Positions 33,283 to 42,107 of a DNA stretch of 64,000 bases are shown here, piece after piece. The notes beneath the pieces are model-generated. The model searched no databases and was not told the DNA's origin. It was given only the letters and a program-made list of their open reading frames with translations. Source of the stretch: Xylanibacter caecicola (GTDB taxonomy: Bacteria > Bacteroidota > Bacteroidia > Bacteroidales > Bacteroidaceae); contig NZ_JABKKJ010000013.1 in NCBI RefSeq assembly GCF_013166515.1, positions 20,085-84,084 on the forward strand, given 5' to 3'. Position numbers and translations under genes: made by a program. Every line of letters begins with the position of its first letter. The first letter of the stretch is position 1.

Positions 33283-34594
33283 ATTGCTCTATACGCTCGT
33301 ATGCAATGTTGAATGACTTGAATATGTCTTCTATATCATTCCCGAGGTCACGGTATGAATATTTGTATGGAGTTTCTGATGATTCGGCAATGTAGAAACG
33401 TGTGACATCTGTCAATTCTTCTTTTCTTGATATAGCCTGTATTGCTGCTACCATATCCGGATTGTGACTTGCCACCATTATCTTTACTCCGAGTTCTTTG
33501 TTGAGCAAAACCAGCAGACGGGCAAATTCTACGATCCACTGTGGGTGCAGATGGGCTTCCGGTTCGTCTATCATCAAGAGCGTATTGCTGTTAAGGTGTC
33601 CGTTCTTCAGTAATCGCTGTATATAAGCGAATGCCTTAAATCCGGTTGCAACGTCATCCAGCTTTATGTCCAGTCCGTCTTCGCGTATATAGCGCAGTTC
33701 ATTTTGGTTGAAGTCATCCTTGCTTACTTGAACGTGTCCTTTGATTAGTTTCTTTATCCTGCGTTCTATTTTTAATGATGTATCGGACGTTTGCATGTCT
33801 TTTGCCTGATACATCATCAGGTCATTGAGATTGTCCCAAAACTTGTTGTCGTATGCAAACTCTTCAGATACAGCCATTGGAGTGTCTACATATATGGCCT
33901 TGTTCAGGTTGAACAGGTTGCCCACTCTGTTTTTCTTGAAGAGTTTCACTTCCTCTTCTTCAAGCTGTATGTTTACCGGCGGTTTGTCTTTTATTACGTA
34001 TGTTGTGTGCAGAACTGAGAAGAAGCGTTCCTTGCTACGTTCTTCCTTGTCCTTCATGTATTTTTCAAACAATTTGCTTATCTGCTCATTTTGTAGAAGT
34101 CTGAAATGCTCCAGTTCATCGTCAATATTGTCATAGTCGCCAATCTCAATATTCAAGTATCTGAGCATACGCTCTTTTACTCTCTCGGAAGGCTTTTGTT
34201 TCAGATAATCCGACAGTATTTTAATGAATCGGTCAAGTATAGTTTCGAATATCGATATTGCACTGTCAATGTTTTCCGGATTTTCATTGTGGAATAGGCG
34301 TCTGAGCTTTTGTCCTCCCTCATTGAAGAGGGTGTTGCCGGCATTATCGCTGTACCGGTCTATATCGCGGCTCACCATGTTCAGACTTCTTGTTATTTCC
34401 AGTATGCTCCTTATGAACGAGTTGTATATGTATACATCAAAATGTTCGGCTCCGTTTACAAGATAATAAAGCCATTTAGACAGAGTGCTTTTACCGCATC
34501 CGTTTTCACCGGACAGTACAGTAATCCCGTCTATTGCGATGACCGCTCTTTTTACTGCATGATAATCATGAAGTGAATATACATACCTGCTCAT
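33263..34594 (-). CDS. ABC-type/OLD-like AAA ATPase of a two-gene module
   Basis: A 443-residue ATPase of the AAA_21/SMC-like group. Walker A is GENGCGKST near residues 29-37, the Walker B with signature is LLMIDEPEAHLHPQW near 338-352 and the switch His is in VASHNPDMV near 376. The middle (about 80-270) is helical and charged. Such ATPases act as sensors in several anti-phage systems (for example OLD, PARIS and Septu), always with an effector encoded nearby. Here the next gene overlaps it and is unknown. The pair is inserted between the antiterminator genes and the sugar genes on the same strand, with about 140 A/T-rich bases upstream. Confidence 0.85.
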   Translation of the reverse strand: MSRYVYSLHDYHAVKRAVIAIDGITVLSGENGCGKSTLSKWLYYLVNGAEHFDVYIYNSFIRSILEITRSLNMVSRDIDRYSDNAGNTLFNEGGQKLRRLFHNENPENIDSAISIFETILDRFIKILSDYLKQKPSERVKERMLRYLNIEIGDYDNIDDELEHFRLLQNEQISKLFEKYMKDKEERSKERFFSVLHTTYVIKDKPPVNIQLEEEEVKLFKKNRVGNLFNLNKAIYVDTPMAVSEEFAYDNKFWDNLNDLMMYQAKDMQTSDTSLKIERRIKKLIKGHVQVSKDDFNQNELRYIREDGLDIKLDDVATGFKAFAYIQRLLKNGHLNSNTLLMIDEPEAHLHPQWIVEFARLLVLLNKELGVKIMVASHNPDMVAAIQAISRKEELTDVTRFYIAESSETPYKYSYRDLGNDIEDIFKSFNIAYERIEQYGGTGI

Positions 34595-34731
34595 ATAACA
34601 TCGTGTGAGTAAAATGTTTTTATATATGCAAAGATAGCATTAATATTTCATAATGGTATGTATGCATCGGTGTTTTTTGAAAACTTTGGCTATTCTTATG
34701 TTTTTGGAAGTATCAATAAAACCATGTCTAT

Positions 34732-35124
34732 TCACTCCTCAAATATCTCCGTCTCTTCCCTGTACCATTCTTTGTAAGACTGCATGGATGCGACCTGTGC
34801 GGTGATTGCTTTATATTCGCAGCTGCCTTCTGAGGTATTGTCTTTGTCGAGCAATGTGTCCACAACGGTGGTTGTGGTGTATGCGATGATTAGTGGAGAC
34901 GGGAGGGCGGGTATCTGCATGGCGGAGGTGTCGCAGGGCATGCCGGTCTCCGTCAGGAGATAGGCGGACATGTTGAATGCCACCCAGTAGTCGCCGGTGT
35001 GGTAGAGGTGTATTGTTGATGTGTTTTCTGTCTCGTGGCGTATTATTTCCGGGAGCATTGTTTCCAGGAGATTGTCCAGTTGCTGTGCCGGTGTCTGCGC
35101 TTGATGTTCTTTCATGTTGTTCAT
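34732..35124 (-). CDS. Small unknown protein in the UpxZ position
   Basis: A 130-residue acidic protein from ATG 35124 (MNNMKEHQAQTPAQQLDNLL), 2 bases after the upxY stop. The frame is open further upstream to 35349 but that part lies inside upxY. In Bacteroides fragilis the gene after upxY is upxZ, which inhibits the antiterminators of other loci. The length is similar, but I see no convincing UpxZ sequence features, so the comparison is only positional. Residues TIHLYHTGDYWVAFNMSAYL and SPLIIAYTTTTVVDTL suggest a small beta-rich fold. No signal peptide. Confidence 0.6.
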   Translation of the reverse strand: MNNMKEHQAQTPAQQLDNLLETMLPEIIRHETENTSTIHLYHTGDYWVAFNMSAYLLTETGMPCDTSAMQIPALPSPLIIAYTTTTVVDTLLDKDNTSEGSCEYKAITAQVASMQSYKEWYREETEIFEE

Positions 35125-35126
35125 GA

Positions 35127-35726
35127 TTATGCGTTTTGGATTTTCCGGAGAAAGCATTGGGGGATGTATGATGTCGCCACGGCACATACGCCATGTATCG
35201 ACACGAACAGGCGGCGGTTGCCTCTTATGCGGCGGATGTATCCTTCGGCTCCCTTGAACACTCCGTCGACGACTTTTACACGGTCGCCTTTTCTGAAAAA
35301 ACTGTCGTCTGCCCCAAAGTATTCCAGTCCGCTCTCGCCCGATGAGCATACGAGCATGAAGATGTTCATTTCTTTCTCGGGAATGGCGTATGGTTTTTTG
35401 CCCATGTCGGTGCTGCTTGTATAGACAAAAGCCTTGTTATATAATAAGGTGTTGACGCGTTGGGCAAATGCAGGTGCCGAGCGGAAGAATATCAGCGAGT
35501 TTATCATGGGCTTGCGCTCATGACCGTTTCCTTGTGTTTCGCAAGGAATGTATGTGCTGATGCCGCATCCATTGAGTGTCTCTTCTACGTCGAATACTTT
35601 GTTGAAGAACACTTTCAGAGCATACCAATGGCTTTCTTCCTGTTCCACTTGTGTTGTTTCTTGATTATAACGTTTGTTCAGTGTGGGCATACCTTCCATT
35701 CCTGCGTATGACGTTTGGGACATCAT
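35127..35726 (-). CDS. upxY: UpxY-type transcription antiterminator (NusG-like)
   Basis: A 199-residue NusG paralogue. After about 30 residues comes WYALKVFFNKVFDVEETLN (NGN domain start) and RKPMINSLIFFRS, then a KOW motif in FFRKGDRVKVVDGVFKGAEG near 143-162. UpxY proteins bind RNA polymerase early in the leader of capsule operons and prevent premature termination through the long operon. It is the first structural gene of this locus, just after a tyrosine recombinase gene, with only a shared boundary between the two (recombinase stop at 35727, start at 35726). Start choice among three nearby ATGs is uncertain. Confidence 0.9.
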   Translation of the reverse strand: MMSQTSYAGMEGMPTLNKRYNQETTQVEQEESHWYALKVFFNKVFDVEETLNGCGISTYIPCETQGNGHERKPMINSLIFFRSAPAFAQRVNTLLYNKAFVYTSSTDMGKKPYAIPEKEMNIFMLVCSSGESGLEYFGADDSFFRKGDRVKVVDGVFKGAEGYIRRIRGNRRLFVSIHGVCAVATSYIPQCFLRKIQNA

Positions 35727-37115
35727 TCACAGCACGGGAAGTAATATCCGTATTTGTTCTTTTTTATTAAAAACTCTCGGAAAACCGATTTCATGCCTGG
35801 ATCCAAGCTGAAAATTCGTACCTCCTGATTGTCCGTCTCTTGATAAGAGATGTATCGACGGGTGCAAAGTTATTAAAAATAATTTAAATACAGTGAATAA
35901 TCCATCACTATTCTGTAATTCGTCCAATATCTTTTTGTTTGCTTTGTCCGTTTCCGAAGTGTCGAGTGATGCAAGATATATTCGTGTTGTCGCTTCCGAG
36001 TCATGCCCCATACACTCACATATCACCGACAGTGGGATGTGCCTGCTGTGTGCAATCGACGCCCATGAGTGGCGCGCCACATACATTGTCAGCGGCTGTT
36101 CGCATCCCGTTGCCGTCATGATTTGTTTCAGTTTGTTGTTTATAAGGTGCTGTACGTTCCGGTATTGTCTTGTGACATCCGTCTTTTCTGTTATTATGGG
36201 CAGCATATATCCGTTGGTGTTTGACGGATACATGTCGACGATGTCCTGCATGCACTGTTCCCATTTTATGTAAAGACGCTGTCCGGTCTTACGTCTTCTA
36301 TACGACAGAAGACCGTTCTTAAGGTCGTCTTTTCTCAGAAAAGCCATGTCGATGAATGACATTCCGCGTGTGTAGAAACTGAACATAAACATGTCGCGTG
36401 CCAGTTTCAGCGAAGGCTCGTCCGGCAGTTCCACATTCTTTATGCGCCTTATGGTCTGCATTGTCACAGCCCTTTTCATTGTCTTCTCCACTCCGGTGTA
36501 TACCCGTTTGAAGGGATGCTGCTTTTTGACAAGCCCTTTTTCCACGGCTCTGTTGTATGTCGCCCGCAGTATGCGCATGTAGAACGAGCTTGTGTTGCGG
36601 CAGACGCCTTTCGACTTGAGGTATGTCTCGTATTGCATCATCATGTTGTTGTCTATTTCGCCCGGCAGTATTTTGCGGTTGCCGGCAAATCTCATGAAAC
36701 TGCGCATTGCAGACAGGTATGTCTCTGCGGTGCGCGTGCGTCCGGCGCGTTGCAGACTGTTTGCTGTGGCGTTCATAAGTCCGTATATGCAGTGCTCGTC
36801 GTTGCTGTTGCGGAACATGCTCACTATGTCGTCTGCCCCGAATCCCTTTCCCATCTTGTCCAGCTGTTGCATTATGCTTCCGATAAGCTTTATGTCTGTT
36901 TCGATGCTTTTCCTCACACGGTTTATATATTCCGTTCTTTCATTGTTGTGCGTTGTCGCGCGCGGCATTTCTGTACGTCGGTCCCATTCGTCGGTACGTA
37001 TCCTGTATGATGTTCTTATTGTTCCCGACGTGTTGTTGTGCATGATTTTGTAACACACAATTCCCTCCGTTCTGTTGCCGGAGCATGTTTTCAACCTTGT
37101 TCTTAATGTTTCCAT
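35727..37115 (-). CDS. Tyrosine recombinase at the head of the polysaccharide locus, with C-terminal extension
   Basis: A 462-residue recombinase with an N-terminal SAM-like DNA-binding domain (TAETYLSAMRSFMRFAGN near 130-147) and a catalytic domain: FSFYTRGMSFIDMAFL near 244-259, YRRRKTGQRLYIKW with the catalytic Lys, YVARHSWASIAHSRHIP near 345-361, GHDSEATTRIYLASLD with His and Tyr379. About 80 residues follow the Tyr; usual members end about 25 residues after it. The last 55 or so are translated from DNA that looks like the upxY promoter and leader. Such recombinases invert promoters or move DNA in Bacteroides capsule loci. The target here is not known. Confidence 0.9.
   Translation of the reverse strand: METLRTRLKTCSGNRTEGIVCYKIMHNNTSGTIRTSYRIRTDEWDRRTEMPRATTHNNERTEYINRVRKSIETDIKLIGSIMQQLDKMGKGFGADDIVSMFRNSNDEHCIYGLMNATANSLQRAGRTRTAETYLSAMRSFMRFAGNRKILPGEIDNNMMMQYETYLKSKGVCRNTSSFYMRILRATYNRAVEKGLVKKQHPFKRVYTGVEKTMKRAVTMQTIRRIKNVELPDEPSLKLARDMFMFSFYTRGMSFIDMAFLRKDDLKNGLLSYRRRKTGQRLYIKWEQCMQDIVDMYPSNTNGYMLPIITEKTDVTRQYRNVQHLINNKLKQIMTATGCEQPLTMYVARHSWASIAHSRHIPLSVICECMGHDSEATTRIYLASLDTSETDKANKKILDELQNSDGLFTVFKLFLITLHPSIHLLSRDGQSGGTNFQLGSRHEIGFPRVFNKKEQIRILLPVL
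35868..35880 (-). promoter_or_regulatory. Promoter -7 element for upxY inside the recombinase 3' end
   Basis: On the minus strand TTTTTAATAACTTTGCACC contains TAACTTTG, matching TAnnTTTG, about 140 bases before the upxY start. A hairpin (TCTCTT ATC AAGAGA, about 35838-35853) follows in the leader and could be the pause or termination point on which UpxY acts. Confidence 0.5.
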
Positions 37116-37440
37116 ATTGTGATAATTAATGTGGATGCAATATAAGGCTTGTCATAAAAAATGCCAACGTGCATGGTTGTAGATGTTAAAATAAGGAGAT
37201 AAGGGGAGGAGGCATAAGGAGATAAGAGGAGATAAAAGAAGATAGAGGGAGATAGAAGACAAATGTCCTGTTGCTTATTTCAAAGCTATTGTCCTTTATC
37301 TTCTGTGGCGCAGCCACGTATCTCCTTCTATCTTCCTCTATCTCCTTATTCATCAGTCCTTTATCTTACGTGGCGCAAGCCACATATCTTCCCTTATCTT
37401 TCCCATATCTCCTTGTCTTGATTTCCTCTCATCGCACCCC
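37116..37440. repeat. Purine/pyrimidine inverted repeat region upstream of the recombinase
   Basis: The stretch 37190-37262 is built of AAGGAGATAAG and GAAGATAG units; 37300-37350 and 37355-37420 carry the complementary TATCTCCTT and ATCTTCC units together with TTTATCTTCTGTGGCGCAGC and TGGCGCAAGCCAC. A similar element, with GTGGCTAAAGCCAC in the middle, lies at 59940-60080. It could form a long cruciform. It is between the recombinase gene and its 22-bp array. Confidence 0.75.
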
Positions 37441-37473
37441 GTTTTACAGCCGTTATGTAACGTCTTGAAAATC

Positions 37474-37585
37474 AAGATGATACCTTTTACTTTCTAAAAG
37501 GGCACCTTTCAGCCTCCGATATGCCGCCTTTCAGGCTCTAAAAGGGCACCTCTTGCATTGCGAAAGATGTCCTTTCGGGTGCACA
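37474..37585. repeat. 22-bp periodic array upstream of the first recombinase
   Basis: Units of the type AAAAGGGCACC begin at 37474 (degenerate), 37496, 37518, 37540 and 37562, exactly 22 bp apart, with CTTTCAG/GCCTC spacers. Consensus and period match the arrays at 49106 and 10757. It lies about 360 bases upstream of the recombinase start and about 150 bases upstream of the divergent GldB-like gene. Confidence 0.92.
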
Positions 37586-37736
37586 TGGGTTGTACGTTGG
37601 TGTCGTATAAACCTTTTTTGTTTAATCCAAAATAGACATTAAAATACATTTGTTTGATATTTTTAACCAAAATATTAGGTCGTATAATATATTTTTAGTA
37701 TTTTTGCCGTATGTTAAACTGTAATCATTCAAAGAA

Positions 37737-38549
37737 GTGAAAAGAAACTGTTTATTGCTATTGATGGTTCCGTTACTGTTTTCCGGTTGTAAACTCAGTC
37801 TGAAAGCATTTGAGGATGACGATAAGGCTTTGGTGGAAGTGGTGCGCTATGACCGTCTTGAGAGCCAATATCTTACCACCGGAGACTTTTCTGCCTTGCA
37901 GCAGATGAACACCGACTATCCCATGGAGACGCGCACACTGATAGAAGATGTGTTGAGAATAGGCGATGTGAGCGATCCTAAGATAAACAAGCGTTTTCTT
38001 ACGTTCTATCAGGACTCTGTTTTGCAGAGGCTTATTTCAGATGCCGAACTGCAATATGCCAATATGGATGATGTCAATACCGGGTTGTGCGATGCTTTTG
38101 CACGCCTGCGCATGTTCCTGCCCACTGTGTCGGTGCCCGATGTGTATGCACAAATAGGCGCTCTCGACCAGAGTATCGTGATAGGTAACAATACCATCGG
38201 CATTTGTCTCGACAAGTATCTTGGCGAGAACTATTCGCTGTATAAGAAATACTACGATGCAGAGCACCGTAAGACAATGACGCGCGACAACATCGTGCCG
38301 GACTGTCTTAACTTTTATCTTCTCAGTCTATATCCGCTGTCCGACTCGGAGACACGTCAGCAGATAGACCGCGACCTGCACATGGGCAAGATGCAGTGGG
38401 TGTGCAACCTTGTGCTTGAGAAGAAATTCTTTGACACACGCTATGTGCAGATTGTAGACAATTATATGTCCAAGTACAAGTCCATGCCCATAGAGACGTT
38501 GCTGAAGAATACCGACTACAGGGAAATGAAGAAAGATATTAAGATTTAG
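37737..38549 (+). CDS. GldB-like lipoprotein
   Basis: A 270-residue protein with a lipoprotein signal peptide: MKRNCLLLLMVPLLFSGCKL, lipobox FSGC with the Cys at residue 18. The start is a GTG at 37737; the next in-frame ATG (37764) would destroy the signal. The segment VIGNNTIGICLDKYLGENYSLYK (near 141-163) matches the core of the GldB family, which in gliding Bacteroidota belongs to the gliding/type IX secretion set but is also present in non-gliding gut and oral species, where its job is unclear. The protein should be anchored to the outer or inner membrane facing the periplasm. Confidence 0.8.
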   Translation: MKRNCLLLLMVPLLFSGCKLSLKAFEDDDKALVEVVRYDRLESQYLTTGDFSALQQMNTDYPMETRTLIEDVLRIGDVSDPKINKRFLTFYQDSVLQRLISDAELQYANMDDVNTGLCDAFARLRMFLPTVSVPDVYAQIGALDQSIVIGNNTIGICLDKYLGENYSLYKKYYDAEHRKTMTRDNIVPDCLNFYLLSLYPLSDSETRQQIDRDLHMGKMQWVCNLVLEKKFFDTRYVQIVDNYMSKYKSMPIETLLKNTDYREMKKDIKI

Positions 38550-38707
38550 ACAGTGGGGCGGCATGTCAGAGTGCCGTCTGTCATGGTAAATGTATGCCGG
38601 ATGATATCTTCCGATGCAGATAATGGTTTGTCATATTTTTTGTCTGCACGGTGATACATCCGGTATTTTGTATAAACAGGTATTCGATATTGGTCGTATC
38701 AGTCCGG

Positions 38708-39628
38708 CTATGGGCACATACTACCTTGCCGTGCCCCTGTTTTCTTGAGGTGGTTGGCAAGCAGATTGGCAAACTCGTGGTTCTTAAGTCCCCAGTCAGG
38801 GGCGATAAGAAGCTCTTTCGGCGACTGCGACACAAAGCGTTCCAGCACCATGTCTTTGCGCAGGTGTTGTATGTATCGGGTTATCAGACTTATGTATTCT
38901 TCTGCCGTGTACGTGTGGAAAGGATGCGCGGCGTATACCTCTGCAAGTCTTGTTCCGCGTATTATCTGCATCTGATGTATCTTCAGTATGTTCAGTTTTG
39001 TGGCAGATATCAGCGGTGCCTGCCTCAGACTCTCCTCCGCATCTTCTCCCGGCAGTCCGATGATGATGTGCCCTCCCGTCGTTATGCCGCGCTCCACGGT
39101 TCGTTCTATCGTGCGGCATGCACACTCGAATGTGTGCCCGCGGTTTATGCGGCGCAGCGTTTCGTCGTTTGCCGACTCTATCCCGTATTCCACAATCATG
39201 AACGTCCGGCGGTTAAGCTCTTCCAGATAGTCGAGCAACTTGTCGGGCATGCAGTCGGGGCGTGTGCCAATCACTATCCCCACCACATCTTCCGTGTCGA
39301 GTGCCTCCTCGTACATGCGTTTCAAACGCTCCACACTTCCGTATGTATTAGTATAAGCCTGGAAATATGCCAGATATTTCATGTCGGGATATTTGCGTGC
39401 GAAAAACTCTTTGCCCGCTTCTATCTGGCTGCGTATGGAGCGCCCCGTGTCACAGTATGACGGGTTGAAGGTGCGGTTGTCGCAGTATATGCAGCCTCCG
39501 CGCCCTATGCTTCCGTCGCGGTTGGGGCACGACAGACCGGCGTTTATCGATATCTTCTGCACACGGAACGGGAACTGCGAGCGGAGCCATGTGCCGAAGT
39601 CATTGTATGGTGTGTTGTTGTCGTTCAT
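38708..39628 (-). CDS. TIGR01212 family radical SAM protein (YhcC-like)
   Basis: A 306-residue radical SAM enzyme. The cluster-binding cysteines are in NAGLSCPNRDG, then GGCIYCDNRTF (CxxC) near residues 29-51, an atypical spacing that defines this family. Other features are YFQAYTNTYGSVERLKRMYE and VVGIVIGTRPDCMPDKLLDY. The function of YhcC is not settled, though related Elp3-like proteins modify RNA. Length matches the family (about 305). It converges on the GldB-like gene, with about 150 bases between the two stops, and diverges from the DPP-IV gene. Confidence 0.93.
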   Translation of the reverse strand: MNDNNTPYNDFGTWLRSQFPFRVQKISINAGLSCPNRDGSIGRGGCIYCDNRTFNPSYCDTGRSIRSQIEAGKEFFARKYPDMKYLAYFQAYTNTYGSVERLKRMYEEALDTEDVVGIVIGTRPDCMPDKLLDYLEELNRRTFMIVEYGIESANDETLRRINRGHTFECACRTIERTVERGITTGGHIIIGLPGEDAEESLRQAPLISATKLNILKIHQMQIIRGTRLAEVYAAHPFHTYTAEEYISLITRYIQHLRKDMVLERFVSQSPKELLIAPDWGLKNHEFANLLANHLKKTGARQGSMCP

Positions 39629-39772
39629 CTTTCAAACAGCTTGTTGTAAATGGCAATATTGTTGCAGCCGTAATGCCGCGTGTCGTTGCAGGTCATGCAC
39701 GGTCGGGTGGCTGCTTTGCCCTTTTACACCATTATTAATTATAAATTATCAATTATAAATTACCAACGGGCA

Positions 39773-39803
39773 TTGCAAATATAACCAAAAAAAACTATCT
39801 TTG
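39773..39803 (+). promoter_or_regulatory. Promoter of the DPP-IV gene
   Basis: TTG at 39773-39775 and TATCTTTG at 39796-39803, with 20 bases between, match the Bacteroidota TTTG/TAnnTTTG promoter. The ATG is 25 bases beyond. Confidence 0.75.
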
Positions 39804-39827
39804 TGGCACTAAACAACAATAAAAGCA

Positions 39828-42035
39828 ATGAAAAGACTATTTATAATGTGTGTTTCATTTGTCATGGGCATGGCGAATATAGCCTCTGCCGACAACATCA
39901 GACTTGAAGATGTAACGGGCGGAAAGCTTCGTGCCACGTATATCAGTGCCGTTACTCCGCTGCCCGACGGCGACAGCTATGCCTGTATCGACTCCAACGG
40001 AAAGAAGATTGTGTGCCACTCGTTCCGCACGGGACAGCAGACGGGAGTGCTGTTCGATGCCGACAACACCGTGGGAGAGAAGATAGAGAGTTTCGACAAC
40101 TTCATCATGAGTCCCGACGGAACCAAGATGCTTATACAGACCAACACCGTGCGCATATACCGCCGTTCGTTCACCGCCGTCTATTATATATATAATATAG
40201 GTACGCGCAAGCTTGAACGCCTGTCCGACTACGGACCGCAGCAGTCGCCGGTATGGTCGCCCGACGGCAATCTCGTGGCGTTTGTACGCGACAACGACAT
40301 ATACCTTGTCAAGCTGCTCTATGGCAATGCGGAGAGCAGAGTGACTAAAGACGGAAAGAAAAACGAGGTGATAAACGGAATCCCCGACTGGGTGAACGAA
40401 GAAGAGTTCGGTTTCAACACCGCCCTTACGTTCAATGCCGACGGCACCGTGCTGTGCTGGATACGCTATGACGAGACCAAGGTTCCGGTATATTCGCTCC
40501 AGATGTTCAAGGGCATGAAGCCCGCACGCGATGAGTATTCGGTGTATCCCGGAGAGTATTCTTATAAGTATCCCAAGGCGGGACAGCAGAACTCAACCGT
40601 CTCCGTGCACAGTTTTGACATTCTGTCCAAGCAGACACGCAAGCTGCAGGTGCCTGTGGATGCCGACGGATACATACCCCGAATAAAGCCTACGGGCGAT
40701 GCGCAGAACATAATAGTATATACGATGAACCGTCATCAGGATGTATTGTGTCTGTATTCTGTCAATCCCAAGAGCACCGTCAGCCGCCTGCTCATAAAAG
40801 AGAGCGTGCCTAAATATGTGAAGGAAGAGGCAATGGAGGGCATACGCATTGTCGGAAACAATATCCTTGTGCCGAGCGACAGGGACGGATATGTGCAGCT
40901 TTATCTTTATGGCATCAACGGACAGTTGCAGCGAAGACTGACAACGGGCAACCGTGATGTCACTGCCCTCTACGGATTTGACGAGAAGACGGGCGACGTT
41001 TATTATCAGGCGGCAGGCAGAAGTCCGATGAACCGCGAGGTGTATGTCACGCGTAAAAACGGCAAGACAGAGTGTCTCACGCCGCGCGAGGGCTGGAATA
41101 ATGCCGTGTTCAGTACCGGATGCAAGTACTTCATCAACCAGTGGAGCGACATGAACACACCGTTTGAATATACCGTTTGCAGCAATTCGGGCAAGAAACT
41201 GGCGCAGCTCGAGGACAACGGTGCACTGAAAAACAAGCTCTCGGCATATAGCTTGCCCCATAAAGAGATGTTCTCTTTCACCACCTCGGAGGGCGTGAAA
41301 CTTAACGGTGTGATGATAAAACCCGCCGGTTTTGACGCCGGAAAGAAGTATCCCGTCATCATGTGGCAGTACAGCGGACCGGGCAGCCAGCAGGTTGTTA
41401 ACTCATGGAACCTGGGTTCGATGGGGCAGGGCGCCCTTTATGATGCTTATCTTACCGAGCAGGGATTTATCGTTGTGTGTGTAGACGGCAGAGGAACGGG
41501 CGGCAGAGGATCCGAGTTTGAGAAGTGTACGTATCTCAGTCTGGGCGACAAAGAGTCGAAAGACCAGGTCGAAACGGCGCTCTATCTCGGTTCGTTGCCA
41601 TACGTGGACAAAGACAATATTGGAATATGGGGTTGGAGCTACGGCGGATTCAACACGCTGATGAGCATGAGCGAGGGACGCAAGGTGTTCAAGGCGGGAG
41701 TGGCTGTTGCGCCTCCCACCGACTGGCGCTTTTACGACACGGTATACACCGAGCGCTTTATGCGCACGCCAAACGAGAACCCTCAGGGATATGACGACAA
41801 TCCGATAAACCGTGCGGACAGGCTCAGCGGCGAACTGTTGCTGTGTCACGGACTGGCAGACGACAATGTACATCCGCAGAACCTGTATGAATACACCGAG
41901 GCACTTGTGCAGGCTGACAAGGATTTCAAGATGAATGTGTATACCAACCGCAATCATAGCATCTATGGAGGAAAGACCCGCACGCATCTGTTGCGGCAGA
42001 TAGCGGAGTTCTTCAAGGACAAGATGAAGAGATAA
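39828..42035 (+). CDS. Dipeptidyl peptidase IV (S9 family serine peptidase)
   Basis: A 735-residue secreted prolyl dipeptidyl peptidase. A signal peptide is at 1-22 (FIMCVSFVMGMANIASA), a beta-propeller spans about 40-470 (SPVWSPDGNLVAFVRDNDIY is typical) and an alpha/beta hydrolase domain follows. The catalytic Ser is in WGWSYGGFNTLM near 604, Asp in GLADDNVHPQN near 680, His in NRNHSIYGG near 710. The Glu pair that binds the free N terminus is in NEEEFGFNTAL near 194. It removes X-Pro dipeptides from peptides in the periplasm, as in Porphyromonas gingivalis DPP-IV. It has its own promoter. Confidence 0.95.
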   Translation: MKRLFIMCVSFVMGMANIASADNIRLEDVTGGKLRATYISAVTPLPDGDSYACIDSNGKKIVCHSFRTGQQTGVLFDADNTVGEKIESFDNFIMSPDGTKMLIQTNTVRIYRRSFTAVYYIYNIGTRKLERLSDYGPQQSPVWSPDGNLVAFVRDNDIYLVKLLYGNAESRVTKDGKKNEVINGIPDWVNEEEFGFNTALTFNADGTVLCWIRYDETKVPVYSLQMFKGMKPARDEYSVYPGEYSYKYPKAGQQNSTVSVHSFDILSKQTRKLQVPVDADGYIPRIKPTGDAQNIIVYTMNRHQDVLCLYSVNPKSTVSRLLIKESVPKYVKEEAMEGIRIVGNNILVPSDRDGYVQLYLYGINGQLQRRLTTGNRDVTALYGFDEKTGDVYYQAAGRSPMNREVYVTRKNGKTECLTPREGWNNAVFSTGCKYFINQWSDMNTPFEYTVCSNSGKKLAQLEDNGALKNKLSAYSLPHKEMFSFTTSEGVKLNGVMIKPAGFDAGKKYPVIMWQYSGPGSQQVVNSWNLGSMGQGALYDAYLTEQGFIVVCVDGRGTGGRGSEFEKCTYLSLGDKESKDQVETALYLGSLPYVDKDNIGIWGWSYGGFNTLMSMSEGRKVFKAGVAVAPPTDWRFYDTVYTERFMRTPNENPQGYDDNPINRADRLSGELLLCHGLADDNVHPQNLYEYTEALVQADKDFKMNVYTNRNHSIYGGKTRTHLLRQIAEFFKDKMKR

Positions 42036-42107
42036 TGGGTATGCAATGAGTTGCAAAACTACTGAAATTTTAAAGAAAAGAACAGAATAACAATTATACT
42101 AAAGGAA

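Noticed and set aside
34732..35124. Annotation of the small protein as UpxZ
   Set aside because: Only its place and size fit; I see no sequence likeness to UpxZ, so it is left unnamed.
37190..37430. Invertible capsule promoter flanked by inverted repeats
   Set aside because: The arms are low-complexity purine/pyrimidine tracts and a similar element is at 59940-60080, away from any capsule gene. Only reads in both orientations would revive this.
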